The notes beneath the pieces are model-generated. The model made no database searches, was not told the origin of the DNA, and saw only the letters and a list, made by a program, of their open reading frames with translations. Shown piece by piece: positions 8,749-16,250 of a DNA stretch of 64,000 nt; the stretch's first letter is position 1; each line of letters begins with the position of its first letter. Position numbers and translations under genes: made by a program. The DNA comes from Tomitella cavernea (GTDB lineage Bacteria > Actinomycetota > Actinomycetes > Mycobacteriales > Mycobacteriaceae): positions 124,001 to 188,000 of the forward strand of contig NZ_JAENKO010000001.1 in the NCBI RefSeq assembly GCF_016599145.1, given 5' to 3'.

Positions 8749-9171
8749 TCACAGGGAATCGAGCCAGGCTTGCGCCTGCTCCGCCAGCTCCGGCGGAACG
8801 TGTCCGAGCTTCGACTGGTTCGCGCGGACGAGCTCCGACCACGGGAAGCGGGGCATGTCGTCGGAAGGCATCTCCGCCGACTTGTCGCCGTACGCCTTCC
8901 GTGTGGTCACGAGCAGGCCGAGCAGAACCCACAACGTCTGCCAGGCCAGGTCGGTCTTCAGGTCGTACGGGCGGTCATCAGTGCGCCGCCAGTAGACGGG
9001 CGATTCTTGCGGCAGATACTTGACCAGGACCCGCAGCTTGCGCAGCGTGATGTCGCCGCGGTGAAACGCGGCGACCACGTCCCAGCCGTACGTCTGCTCG
9101 CAGGCGGCCTCTACCGCCTCCGGCGACGGCGCGAGGACGTCGAGGCTCGTGTAGGGCGCGTCTCCACCGCG
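8749..9171 (-). CDS. Tail assembly chaperone, T extension made by -1 frameshift
   Basis: This frame is open from just after a TGA at 9174-9172 to the stop at 8749 (141 codons). It starts DAPYTSLDVLAPSPEAV and continues through YGWDVVAAFHRGD and KYLPQESPVYWRR to QAQAWLDSL. It has no Shine-Dalgarno and reads exactly -1 relative to the upstream G frame, so it is expected only as a G-T fusion. Two such proteins just upstream of the tape measure are a near-universal siphophage arrangement; they chaperone the tape measure during tail assembly. Confidence 0.82.
   Translation of the reverse strand, partial: RGGDAPYTSLDVLAPSPEAVEAACEQTYGWDVVAAFHRGDITLRKLRVLVKYLPQESPVYWRRTDDRPYDLKTDLAWQTLWVLLGLLVTTRKAYGDKSAEMPSDDMPRFPWSELVRANQSKLGHVPPELAEQAQAWLDSL
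9111..9171 (-). other. Predicted -1 programmed frameshift window (G to G-T)
   Basis: The slip must happen between the TGA that closes the T frame (9174-9172) and the TAG that closes G (9113-9111). No textbook XXXYYYZ heptamer is present. The best candidate is the GCGCCCT run at 9159-9153, where a CCT-decoding tRNA could re-pair with CCC. The rest is GC-rich and could form downstream structure. Confidence 0.6.
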
Positions 9172-9494
9172 TCACGCACTCGCGACATGTGCTCCTGGAA
9201 AGCGAGCAGGAAGATGCCCGAGCCGCCCTGGATCTCGCGCTGCTTGCCGTCGGCGCCGTCGATCGTCGCCGTCGCGGCCACGAACTCGGCGTACTGGTCG
9301 TCGCCCATGTACCAGGCGGCCATGTCGGGGTCGAAGTCGATCTCGGAGATCTCCTCCTTCTCCTCGTCAGTCAGCGTCTGCGGATCGCGGAACGTCCACG
9401 TACGGCCGGCGAAGTCGAACGGGATCCGATCACCGTCGACACCGGTCGCCTCGGCGCGCTGGGCGTAAAGTTCCTCCACGTTGATTCCGGGCAT
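9111..9494 (-). CDS. Tail assembly chaperone G
   Basis: 127 residues, ATG 9494. The sequence is acidic in the middle (LTDEEKEEISEIDFDPDMAA) and ends in an Arg-rich tail that looks like an out-of-frame read-through (STSSRRRRRR), typical for G proteins whose real partner frame lies in -1. It is located between tail tube and tape measure. Most ribosomes should stop at TAG 9113-9111 and a minority slip to T. Confidence 0.85.
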   Translation of the reverse strand: MPGINVEELYAQRAEATGVDGDRIPFDFAGRTWTFRDPQTLTDEEKEEISEIDFDPDMAAWYMGDDQYAEFVAATATIDGADGKQREIQGGSGIFLLAFQEHMSRVRDAVETRPTRASTSSRRRRRR

Positions 9495-9536
9495 GTCAGG
9501 CCTTCCCTTCCGAACGTCAGGCCGAATAGATAGGTC

Positions 9537-9572
9537 GGGCGGCGGCGGGGGCCTGACGACCCGCCGCCGCCC
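9537..9572 (-). terminator. Strong hairpin between tail tube and chaperone genes
   Basis: A perfect 13-bp stem (GGGCGGCGGCGGG / CCCGCCGCCGCCC) with a 10-base loop lies in the 95-base gap downstream of the major tail gene. There is no T-run. It is placed where a partial terminator or 3'-end stabiliser would make the abundant tail tube protein in excess over the chaperones. Confidence 0.55.
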
Positions 9573-9589
9573 GGTCGAGGGTGTCTCGG

Positions 9590-10471
9590 TCAGGAGACGG
9601 TGAGGGTGAGCTCCTTGGTTGCCGTCGCCGGGGTGGTCGCCGAATCGGTGACCGTCACGGTGAACGTCTCGGCGCCCGCCGTGGTCGGGGTGCCGGCGAT
9701 CTCGCCCGCCGACGACAAGGTCAGCCCGTCCGGCAGCGTCCCGGTCGTCACCGCCCACGAGTACGGCGCCGTGCCACCCGACGCGGTGAGAGACCGCGAG
9801 TAGGCGGTGCCGGTGGTGGCGTCAGCCAGGTTCGTGGTCAGCACCTCGAGTGCTCCCGGCTGGGTCGACGCGTCCGTGTCGAAGCCGCCAAAGATCCACC
9901 GGCACGTCTTGCCCGCCAGATCCGGGTAGTCGGTGGCCGACGCCGGGAAGAAGCTGATCGTCACCTCGAGGCTGAACAGATCCGAGTTGACGAACTTGAT
10001 CGCGCCGCGCGCGGACACCTGCGTGTCGAAGCCGATCAGCCGCACCTTGCGGATTCCGTCGATGATGTCGAGGTTCAGCTGGTAGTGGGCGAACTCAGGC
10101 AGCCCGGCCTCGTCGAAGTAGAACTCACCGTCCTGGCCCGCGACGATGGCGGCGGGGTCGACGCCGAGGAAGTAGGCGATGTTCTCGCGGGAGATCTCCC
10201 ACAGCACCAGCTTGATCGACTTGACCGACTTGGTCAGATCCTTGCGGATCGCGACGACCTCCTGCCACGGGATGAACTCGTTCGACTCCTCGTCGAACGA
10301 CAGCTCGATGCCGTCCGGGCTGATGTAGCCGACGTTGCGGTGCACCGACTTGTCGTACGGCCCGATCGTCGTCGACGGCGCGACGCCGACACCGGCCAGC
10401 CGTACCGCGCCGGTCTTCGCGACGGTCGCGTTCTTCTTGTTGAAGCCTTCCAGGACAGCCTGCTCGGCCAT
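9590..10471 (-). CDS. Major tail tube protein with C-terminal Ig-like domain
   Basis: 293 residues, ATG 10471. The N-terminal ~200 residues have the tail-tube pattern (VGYISPDGIELSFDEESNEF, PWQEVVAIRKDLT, FLGVDPAAI). The last ~90 residues form a separate putative Ig-like domain (SASGG/TASGGTAPYSWAV, LPDGLTLSSAGEIAGTP, TFTVTVTDS) of the He-PIG type found as decoration on phage tails, probably exposed for weak binding to the cell surface. It is flanked by two strong hairpins, as suits a highly expressed gene. Confidence 0.9.
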   Translation of the reverse strand: MAEQAVLEGFNKKNATVAKTGAVRLAGVGVAPSTTIGPYDKSVHRNVGYISPDGIELSFDEESNEFIPWQEVVAIRKDLTKSVKSIKLVLWEISRENIAYFLGVDPAAIVAGQDGEFYFDEAGLPEFAHYQLNLDIIDGIRKVRLIGFDTQVSARGAIKFVNSDLFSLEVTISFFPASATDYPDLAGKTCRWIFGGFDTDASTQPGALEVLTTNLADATTGTAYSRSLTASGGTAPYSWAVTTGTLPDGLTLSSAGEIAGTPTTAGAETFTVTVTDSATTPATATKELTLTVS

Positions 10472-10501
10472 GTCTGATCACTCCTCACGTGGGGATGACA
10501 C

Positions 10502-10526
10502 AGCCCCGGCCAGATGGGCCGGGGCT
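10502..10526 (-). terminator. Hairpin upstream of the major tail gene
   Basis: AGCCCCGGCC (10502-10511) pairs perfectly with GGCCGGGGCT (10517-10526) around a 5-base loop, in the 95-base gap between the tail-terminator-like gene and the tail tube gene. No T-run follows on the minus strand. It may be a partial terminator or an RNA processing/stability element. Confidence 0.45.
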
Positions 10527-10566
10527 TGCTTGTCGGATTGGCTCGACGAGCGCCGAGCAGGGACAG

Positions 10567-10965
10567 TCAGGCGTGCGCGTCGAGAGAAAACTCGGCTCCC
10601 ACGCGGCGCACACGCGGATTGAAGTCCGGCCTTGTCGCCCAGCCGGACGGCATCGACACCCGCGTCACCGGGGATGCGGCCACCTGCGGCAGCGAGAACA
10701 TCACGTCCCGGATGATGCGGGTGAGAGGCTTCGTCGCCGCCAGCGACGGGGCGAACACTTCGACGTCGAACGCCGAGTTGTCGATGATCGGAGCAACACC
10801 GCCCCACGGAACGATCGGGTCCTCCCCCGGCGGCTCATCGACGAGCACCACCGGAAGCGCGTCCTCGAGCTGCTGCAGCGGCGGCAGCCGATCCGCTACC
10901 ACCGCATCGGGCAGGCAGTCCGTCAGCAGGTCGATGACGAACGCCAGCAGGTCCCTGTCGCCCAT
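10567..10965 (-). CDS. Tail terminator-like head-tail connector
   Basis: 132 residues, ATG 10965 one base overlapping the upstream stop (TGATG) with GGGAGG upstream. The sequence (LLAFVIDLLTDCLPDAVVA near the start; PLTRIIRDVMFSLP in the second half) and the place just before the tail tube gene fit the tail-terminator protein that caps the tube and joins the head. Function is assigned mainly by gene order. Confidence 0.68.
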   Translation of the reverse strand: MGDRDLLAFVIDLLTDCLPDAVVADRLPPLQQLEDALPVVLVDEPPGEDPIVPWGGVAPIIDNSAFDVEVFAPSLAATKPLTRIIRDVMFSLPQVAASPVTRVSMPSGWATRPDFNPRVRRVGAEFSLDAHA

Positions 10966-11237
10966 CACCGGCCTCCCATCGCCCGGCGCAGGATCCGCAT
11001 CCGCTTGGCCCGCGACGTCCCGTACTCGCCCTCCACATCCGACGAATGGACGTTGACGACGTACCGTCCATTCCTTCGGAACTCCTCGGCGAGGTGGAAC
11101 TCGTTGCGCGAATCCGTCTCCTTCGCGTCGATGCGGCGCGCCCGCTGCACCATGTTCGTGGCACGCTGGCGCACCGCGGCACGCAACTGGTCGGACTGGT
11201 TGGCCTGCTCGAACACGTCGTGCACGTCGACGCCCAT
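10965..11237 (-). CDS. Small head-tail connector (HK97 gp10-like position)
   Basis: 90 residues, ATG 11237 overlapping the previous stop by one base. It is helical N-terminally (VFEQANQSDQLRAAVRQRAT) with a basic C-terminus (SRAKRMRILRRAMGGR). It is third of the four small connector genes between capsid and tail tube, a slot usually filled by a gp10-type neck protein. Assignment is by order and size. Confidence 0.65.
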   Translation of the reverse strand: MGVDVHDVFEQANQSDQLRAAVRQRATNMVQRARRIDAKETDSRNEFHLAEEFRRNGRYVVNVHSSDVEGEYGTSRAKRMRILRRAMGGR

Positions 11238-11614
11238 CAGCCCACCTTCCTCTCACAGCGGATCGTGGTGTGCCCGACGCGGGGATGGAGACGTTGGTCC
11301 GGATCGCCGACCACGTCGAGATCCCCGATGCCCGGCACCCGCACCCGGCACTGGGGTGCGACGTCGATGTGCGTGCCCGGCGGGGAGACGATCCGGTACG
11401 CAGTCCGCACCGCCTGCCGGTATGCGTCCTGCGCCTGCTGACCGCCGCCGCCGGTGACTTCCTCGGATGCGCCGAGCATCTGCACCTCGACGCCGAAGTC
11501 GACGGGGCTGACCTGCACACCCGGCACGACCTCGTCGTACACCCACACCGCGGCGCCGTACCGCTCCTCACGCTGCACCGGCCACACGACCGCGACGCCG
11601 AAGTAGTCGTACAT
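11237..11614 (-). CDS. Head closure/neck protein
   Basis: 125 residues. ATG 11614 (MYDYFGVAVVWPVQREERYG) overlaps the previous stop as TGATG; an upstream GTG at 11635 would add seven residues but has no ribosome site. The beta-rich sequence with VSPPGTHIDVAPQCRVRVPG is compatible with a head-closure protein. Assigned by position in the connector cluster. Confidence 0.65.
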   Translation of the reverse strand: MYDYFGVAVVWPVQREERYGAAVWVYDEVVPGVQVSPVDFGVEVQMLGASEEVTGGGGQQAQDAYRQAVRTAYRIVSPPGTHIDVAPQCRVRVPGIGDLDVVGDPDQRLHPRVGHTTIRCERKVG

Positions 11615-11976
11615 CAGCAATCCCCGAAGAACCACTGCGGGGCGGACGCGGTCCCCACACCGAACAGATCCTTCTGATCGCGAGTGAACCGCAAAGTCGC
11701 CGCCGGATTCAGCAGCGTCGCCGACTCGACCACGTCACCCGCAGTATCCGAGTACGACGACTTACCCTCGTGCACGCCGGGCAGCAGCGCCGCGCGCACC
11801 ATTTCGAGCGACACCTGCCGCGCCGTCGACTCGTCTTCCGAGCCCGGCACGACCGTCACGTGCCGGCGGATCAGCACCGCCGCCATGTCCAGCAGCTTCT
11901 CGGCCCGCACCTTCTCCGTCGCCTTGAGTGGACGCCACTGCGCCACAAGCTGCTCGACGGTCGCGAACGCTGCCAC
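11614..11976 (-). CDS. Head-tail adaptor (Gp19/Gp15-like)
   Basis: 120 residues, GTG 11976. The pattern AAFATVEQLVAQWRPL, KLLDMAAVLIRRH and VSLEMVRAALL, then a Ser/Asp-rich loop and ATLRFTRDQKDLFG, fits the adaptor family that follows the capsid gene in actinophages and binds the portal ring. Confidence 0.75.
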   Translation of the reverse strand: MAAFATVEQLVAQWRPLKATEKVRAEKLLDMAAVLIRRHVTVVPGSEDESTARQVSLEMVRAALLPGVHEGKSSYSDTAGDVVESATLLNPAATLRFTRDQKDLFGVGTASAPQWFFGDC

Positions 11977-11989
11977 TGTCAGTCTCCGA

Positions 11990-12385
11990 TCACGACAGGG
12001 CCGCGATCAACGCGTCCCGGTCCATCTCCGCCACCTGCTCGATGGGCAGGCCGCGGGCGAGCGCGTACTCGGCCCACGTGTCCCGGGTCGCCGTCATCCG
12101 CGGACGCTCGGGCCCCGCCTCTGCGCCCTCGGGTTCGGCCACTTCCTCGGCGGCACCGTCCTGCGTCCCGGCGGGCTCGGCCACCGGGACCGGATCTGCG
12201 GCGGCTTCCGACGTCGCGGAAGCCCGGCGCACAGCCTTGACGACTCCCCGGCGCGCATGCCGCTCGCCCTCGGCCTTGGAGATCTCGACGACGTCGCCGG
12301 CCCGGTGACGCTGGAACACCGGCGCCTCCGCGGCCGACGACAGCCGACGATCCCACTGCTCTGCCAGCACCTTGTACTTCGGCAT
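11990..12385 (-). CDS. Small structural-region protein with acidic linker
   Basis: 131 residues, ATG 12385 (MPKYKVLAEQWDRR). A basic N-terminal part is joined by an Ala/Glu/Pro-rich linker (about 60-95) to a compact helical C-terminus (YALARGLPIEQVAEMDRDAL) that resembles the small Rho-N/SAP-like helical tails seen in many phage head proteins. It sits between the major capsid and the adaptor gene; no function can be named. Confidence 0.65.
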   Translation of the reverse strand: MPKYKVLAEQWDRRLSSAAEAPVFQRHRAGDVVEISKAEGERHARRGVVKAVRRASATSEAAADPVPVAEPAGTQDGAAEEVAEPEGAEAGPERPRMTATRDTWAEYALARGLPIEQVAEMDRDALIAALS

Positions 12386-12401
12386 TGTCAGGCCACCACC
12401 C

Positions 12402-13328
12402 TCACGCTGCGATGCCGCTGATCCAGCAGGCCGAGAGCGGCTCGTCCACGCCGACCGCGCGGATCTGGGAGACGTCGGAACGCCACGACTCGGTCGGCCC
12501 GCCGTTCGGCCCGCCGCCCTCGCCATACATTCCGGTGGCCTCCATCGGCCGCGGGTCCGCGTAGAACCCGGTGATCCCGCGCTGCAGAACGAGCGCCTTG
12601 GTCTTCGGCCAGAACCGCGAGGTGAACACCGTCATGCCCATCAGGCTGGACGGCAGCACGCCGGTGTATGCGATGTTCTGGTCAGCGATGTTGCCGGTGA
12701 ACAGCCCCTTGAACTCGGAGGAGTCCATCAGCGCCGGCAGCACCGCAGGGTTGACGACGATGCTGTCGGCCAGGTAGCCGAGCGGCTGCTCGGAGTCTCC
12801 GTCGAACACGGCGCCGTTGACCTTCTCCATCGCGGCCGCGATGTCGTGGCGGGGAGTGCCCGCCGACGCCGACCACTCGTCGGTGGCCGCGACCGACTGC
12901 AGCGACGCGCCGGTGAGCGCGGCCTGCAGCGACTTCTCGTTCGAGCGGATGACGGTGTTCGACGCCGCCCGCACCTGCTTGTTGACGCGGTCGAGCTGAT
13001 TGAAGTCCCGCATCTCACGCGACACGCGCACGCCGAGCGCGATCTTGTGGCCGACAGCGAAGTCCGGCTCGGCCTCATCGGATCCGAACACGGGGATCTC
13101 GCCGAACTCGCCGACGACCTCCGGGCCTCCGTCGAGGAACACAGGCGCCGACTGCGTGAACTGGACGACCGGGCTCGCGGGCTTGCCTCCGTTACGGAAG
13201 ATCGCTTCGACCAGCAGGTTGTTCCGGACCAGCTCGACCACGCGGGTGGGGATGACCGTCGGGCTGCCGAGCAGCTGGGAGACGGTGACCTGGGGCCCAT
13301 CGAAGATGGACACGATGCTCTTCGTCAT
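12402..13328 (-). CDS. Major capsid protein (HK97 fold)
   Basis: 308 residues, ATG 13328. The order protease, decoration protein, this gene, connectors identifies it. Sequence features agree: IPTRVVELVRNNLLVEAIF near the start, VGHKIALGVRVSREMRDF, a domain with SIVVNPAVLPALM, and a C-terminal FTSRFWPKTKALVLQRG strand as in the Mu-type/HK97-fold capsids encoded behind a separate protease-scaffold. It forms the icosahedral shell after scaffold cleavage. Confidence 0.92.
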   Translation of the reverse strand: MTKSIVSIFDGPQVTVSQLLGSPTVIPTRVVELVRNNLLVEAIFRNGGKPASPVVQFTQSAPVFLDGGPEVVGEFGEIPVFGSDEAEPDFAVGHKIALGVRVSREMRDFNQLDRVNKQVRAASNTVIRSNEKSLQAALTGASLQSVAATDEWSASAGTPRHDIAAAMEKVNGAVFDGDSEQPLGYLADSIVVNPAVLPALMDSSEFKGLFTGNIADQNIAYTGVLPSSLMGMTVFTSRFWPKTKALVLQRGITGFYADPRPMEATGMYGEGGGPNGGPTESWRSDVSQIRAVGVDEPLSACWISGIAA

Positions 13329-13342
13329 GGCAGTTGTTCTCC

Positions 13343-13747
13343 TCAGATGCCCAGCCGGACCAGCACCGTGTTGGCGGTGTCCGACTTCTTCTCGATGACT
13401 CGGCCGACGATCTCGCCGACCGTCTCGGTTCCCGCGGACTTCTTCACCGCGCCGTCCGCGTCGGCGACAACCAGGTCACCGGCGGCCGCGGTACCGTCCG
13501 ATGCGATCGGCACGACCGCGGGGCACGTGGCCACCGCGGCGTGCGTCGGTACCGCCACGAAGTTCGTCGACGCGCCTTCGGGTGCGGCGTCGGTGAGGGC
13601 CACGCCCAGCACGTTCGCCGCCCCCGCCGCCGCCGGCTTGATCGTGCGGGCCGCCGTGCCCGGCACGACAACCTGCCCGCCGGTCACCTTCGCCTCTGCC
13701 TCAAAGGTGATCGGCCCCGTCTTGAACTTGACGTTGATTCCGGACAT
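13343..13747 (-). CDS. Capsid decoration-like protein
   Basis: 134 residues, ATG 13747. A small Gly/Ala/Val-rich beta protein (ITFEAEAKVTGGQVVVPG, NVLGVALTDAAPEG, PIASDGTAAAGDLVVADAD) placed between the capsid protease and the major capsid gene. Composition, size and position match trimeric head-stabilising decoration proteins (lambda gpD/DUF2190 group). Confidence 0.78.
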   Translation of the reverse strand: MSGINVKFKTGPITFEAEAKVTGGQVVVPGTAARTIKPAAAGAANVLGVALTDAAPEGASTNFVAVPTHAAVATCPAVVPIASDGTAAAGDLVVADADGAVKKSAGTETVGEIVGRVIEKKSDTANTVLVRLGI

Positions 13748-13748
13748 G

Positions 13749-14282
13749 TCAGCACTCCCAGCTCTTGTACTCGGCGGACTCGCGGATGTCGGCCGCCGGC
13801 TCCTCCGGCTCGCCTGCGTGCCCGATCTCCGCGAGCGGGATCAGACCGTCAGGCATCGCCGCGAGCGCCTCGCGTACGCCCTCCGGATCCCCGGCGAACG
13901 CCGCGATCCAGTGGTCGCGACGGGCAGGCGGCACGGCGCCGGACTGGATCTTCGCGTCGACCAGCGCTTCGCGCTCGGCCTGCTCCTGCCGTGCGCGCGC
14001 CGCAGCGCCCGCCTCCGCCCCGGCGCGCAGCTGCTCGAGCGTCTCCGAGTCGACCGCGACCATTCCGCGCTTCTCCATCTCTGCGGCCAGGTCCAGCTTT
14101 CCGACGACGGCGCCGCCACCGCCTCCGCCGCCGCCGGTCGCGACGACGTCCAGGCTGATGCCGCCGGCACCGTCTCCGGCCTGCTCAGCGAGCGCCTCGT
14201 CCAACGCGGCCAGCACCGTCTTCTCGTCGGCATCCTCGGCAGTACCGAGGCGCTGACGCAGGTCCTCCATCAGGGTGGGCAT
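13749..14282 (-). CDS. Possible nested scaffold protein (internal start in protease gene)
   Basis: ATG 14282 (residue 225 of the protease) is preceded by a purine-rich AGGAAAGGGGG. It would give a 177-residue Ala/Glu-rich protein (MPTLMEDLRQRLGTAED...) lacking the protease. Lambda C/Nu3 works this way; use here is inference from the ribosome site and domain boundary. Confidence 0.4.
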   Translation of the reverse strand: MPTLMEDLRQRLGTAEDADEKTVLAALDEALAEQAGDGAGGISLDVVATGGGGGGGGAVVGKLDLAAEMEKRGMVAVDSETLEQLRAGAEAGAAARARQEQAEREALVDAKIQSGAVPPARRDHWIAAFAGDPEGVREALAAMPDGLIPLAEIGHAGEPEEPAADIRESAEYKSWEC

Positions 14283-14954
14283 GACGCCCCCTTTCCTCTC
14301 GGGAACCTCGACCGCCTCGGCCGAGGGGATCCGCGGCGCCGGCGCGTGCTCACGCCCAGCGAAGCGGAAGTTCTTCATCGACCACGCGCCCGCCCGGGCG
14401 CGCGCATCGGGGGCAGCAGAGCTGTCGACCCGGTCAGCGAGTCCCGCGTCGATTGCCTCGTCTGCGGTGAACCACGTCTCGTCGGCGACGAGCTCGCGCC
14501 ACTGATCGACGTCGCCGCCCGCGCGGGCCGCATAGATCGAAGTGATCGAGGTGGCCAGCTTGTCGAGCCGGTCGGCGTCCTTGCGCAGATCGCCTGCGCT
14601 GCCTTCGGTGAACAGCCAGGGCTCGTGAATCATCAACTGCGATCCGGGGCCCATCACGATCACGTCACCGGCCATCGCGATCACCGACGCCGCCGAGGCA
14701 GCCAGCCCGTCGACCACCACGGTCACCCGCGCGTCATTCGCCCGCAGGGCGTTGAAGATCGCGATTCCGTCGAAGGCGTCGCCGCCGGGGCTGTTGATGC
14801 GCACCCGCAGCTCGTCGGCGTCGAGGTCCTTGATCTGCTGGGCGATCGTCGCCGCGTCGGTGTCTCTGAACCAGGACCCGATGACGTCGTAGATGAAGAT
14901 CTCCGGCGGGGCGTCCTTGGTGGCCGCGTTGATACGGCACCACGTTTTCGTCAC
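13749..14954 (-). CDS. Head maturation protease (ClpP-like) with C-terminal scaffold
   Basis: 401 residues, GTG 14954 overlapping the portal stop as GTGA. Residues ~1-190 are a ClpP/S14-type serine protease: INSPGGDAFDGIAIFNAL, the nucleophile region GLAASAAS (S87) and MIHEPW (H110). A Gly-run linker and an Ala/Glu-rich coiled part (about 225-401) form the scaffold segment, which is cleaved when the procapsid matures. An in-frame internal start for the scaffold alone is visible at 14282. Confidence 0.92.
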   Translation of the reverse strand: MTKTWCRINAATKDAPPEIFIYDVIGSWFRDTDAATIAQQIKDLDADELRVRINSPGGDAFDGIAIFNALRANDARVTVVVDGLAASAASVIAMAGDVIVMGPGSQLMIHEPWLFTEGSAGDLRKDADRLDKLATSITSIYAARAGGDVDQWRELVADETWFTADEAIDAGLADRVDSSAAPDARARAGAWSMKNFRFAGREHAPAPRIPSAEAVEVPERKGGVMPTLMEDLRQRLGTAEDADEKTVLAALDEALAEQAGDGAGGISLDVVATGGGGGGGGAVVGKLDLAAEMEKRGMVAVDSETLEQLRAGAEAGAAARARQEQAEREALVDAKIQSGAVPPARRDHWIAAFAGDPEGVREALAAMPDGLIPLAEIGHAGEPEEPAADIRESAEYKSWEC

Positions 14955-16234
14955 GATTCGTCTCCCTCCGAAGGGGTCGTCGATTCCCGCCCGGACGTCC
15001 CGGGTTCTGGCGGCAACGCCATCGGGGGCAGCCCATACATCTGGCGCAGGAACTCCTCGAGCGGACGGTCCGGGAAGATCAGGCCCCCGTCCCGCAGAGC
15101 CTTGAGCGCCTCGGCCGTAGCCGCGTGCCGGGCACCGATCTCGTCGAACACCAGGCGCGGCGCCCGCTCGTCGAGCCCGAAGTTCACGTCGACAAGGTCC
15201 TCGACGATGTGCGCGTTCGCGACCGACTGGATGTAGGCGGCGCGGGTCTGCAGCGACTGCACGAACGCGTCAGCCTGCGTGCCCGCCAGCGCGTAGGAAC
15301 CGCCCTTACCGTCGAGGTTGAGGAAGTGCGCAAGCACCGACTTCCCGATCTGCGCGTCCGAGTAGACGATGAGCGGCATCGGATCCGGCAGGTTCCCACT
15401 GATCCCCAACAGGTTCAGCTTGGCCCCCGACGGCACGGCGCCGCCCGCGCGGCGGCCAGCCTGAAAGTCGGAGGCCATCTTGCGGCCCTTCGCAATGTCC
15501 GCATCCGAGGCACCGGCCGGAGCCTCGTAGATCGGCACGCCCATGCCGTTCCGCTGCACGACCTGCGGCGCCAGGCGGAGCATCGCGTTCTTGATCATCC
15601 ACGGCGCGTAGCACTGACGCAGAACGCTGTTGCCAGTCCAGTCCGCGCCTTCCTTGTCGCAGACGTACGCGACGAGACGGGACACCGGGATCCGCACGCG
15701 ACGCCCCGTGACGGCCCGCATATCGCGGGTCTGCTCGATCCACTCGAGCCCACCGTCGCGCGCGACTTCGATCTCCTGGATCGACAGGGGCATGCGCGGC
15801 GCCAGCTTGCGCAGACGCACCCGGTTCGCATCGTCGATCCGATACACCTGCTCGAAGAACATGTGCCCGTACGGCATCATCAGTAGCGCCTGATCGAGGT
15901 GCTCGTTCCACGAGAACCGGCCACGCGTCCGTCCGGTGTTCCGCTCCGGCTGGCCGACGATCGGCAGGTTCAGGTCGTCGGCGACATGCTGCACGACTTC
16001 GTCGCGCGCGCCGTTCGGATCGACCCGCCACACGGTGCGCTTGAGAGGCAAGGTGATCGCCCGCAGCACGGAGATCACCTGCGCGTCCTCACGGCGCATC
16101 CGGTTGTAGACCGGCAGGTTCGCCGGCCACCGCAGCTCCGGGGTCGTCTCGTCGTCAATCGACGACGCGCTTCCGTTGCCGCCGGCCGCGTAGCCGATCT
16201 CAGAGAGAGGCGCCGGTGCGGTCGCTTCTGCCAC
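14951..16234 (-). CDS. Portal protein
   Basis: 427 residues. The start shown (MAEATAPAPLSEIGYAAGG) lies after the terminase stop. Features of the DUF935/Mu gp29-like portal group are YNRMRREDAQVISVLRAITLPLKR, LMMPYGHMFFEQVYRID, SRLVAYVCDKEGADWTGNSVLR and YAPWMIKNAMLR. It forms the dodecameric DNA entry ring of the head. It is translationally coupled to the protease gene downstream. Confidence 0.9.
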   Translation of the reverse strand: MAEATAPAPLSEIGYAAGGNGSASSIDDETTPELRWPANLPVYNRMRREDAQVISVLRAITLPLKRTVWRVDPNGARDEVVQHVADDLNLPIVGQPERNTGRTRGRFSWNEHLDQALLMMPYGHMFFEQVYRIDDANRVRLRKLAPRMPLSIQEIEVARDGGLEWIEQTRDMRAVTGRRVRIPVSRLVAYVCDKEGADWTGNSVLRQCYAPWMIKNAMLRLAPQVVQRNGMGVPIYEAPAGASDADIAKGRKMASDFQAGRRAGGAVPSGAKLNLLGISGNLPDPMPLIVYSDAQIGKSVLAHFLNLDGKGGSYALAGTQADAFVQSLQTRAAYIQSVANAHIVEDLVDVNFGLDERAPRLVFDEIGARHAATAEALKALRDGGLIFPDRPLEEFLRQMYGLPPMALPPEPGTSGRESTTPSEGDES

Positions 16235-16250
16235 AGCCCATCTCCTCTCG

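Noticed and set aside
5473-8995. Plus-strand frames opposite the tape measure gene
   Set aside because: Mirror of the coiled-coil and repeat codons; no SD, no domains.
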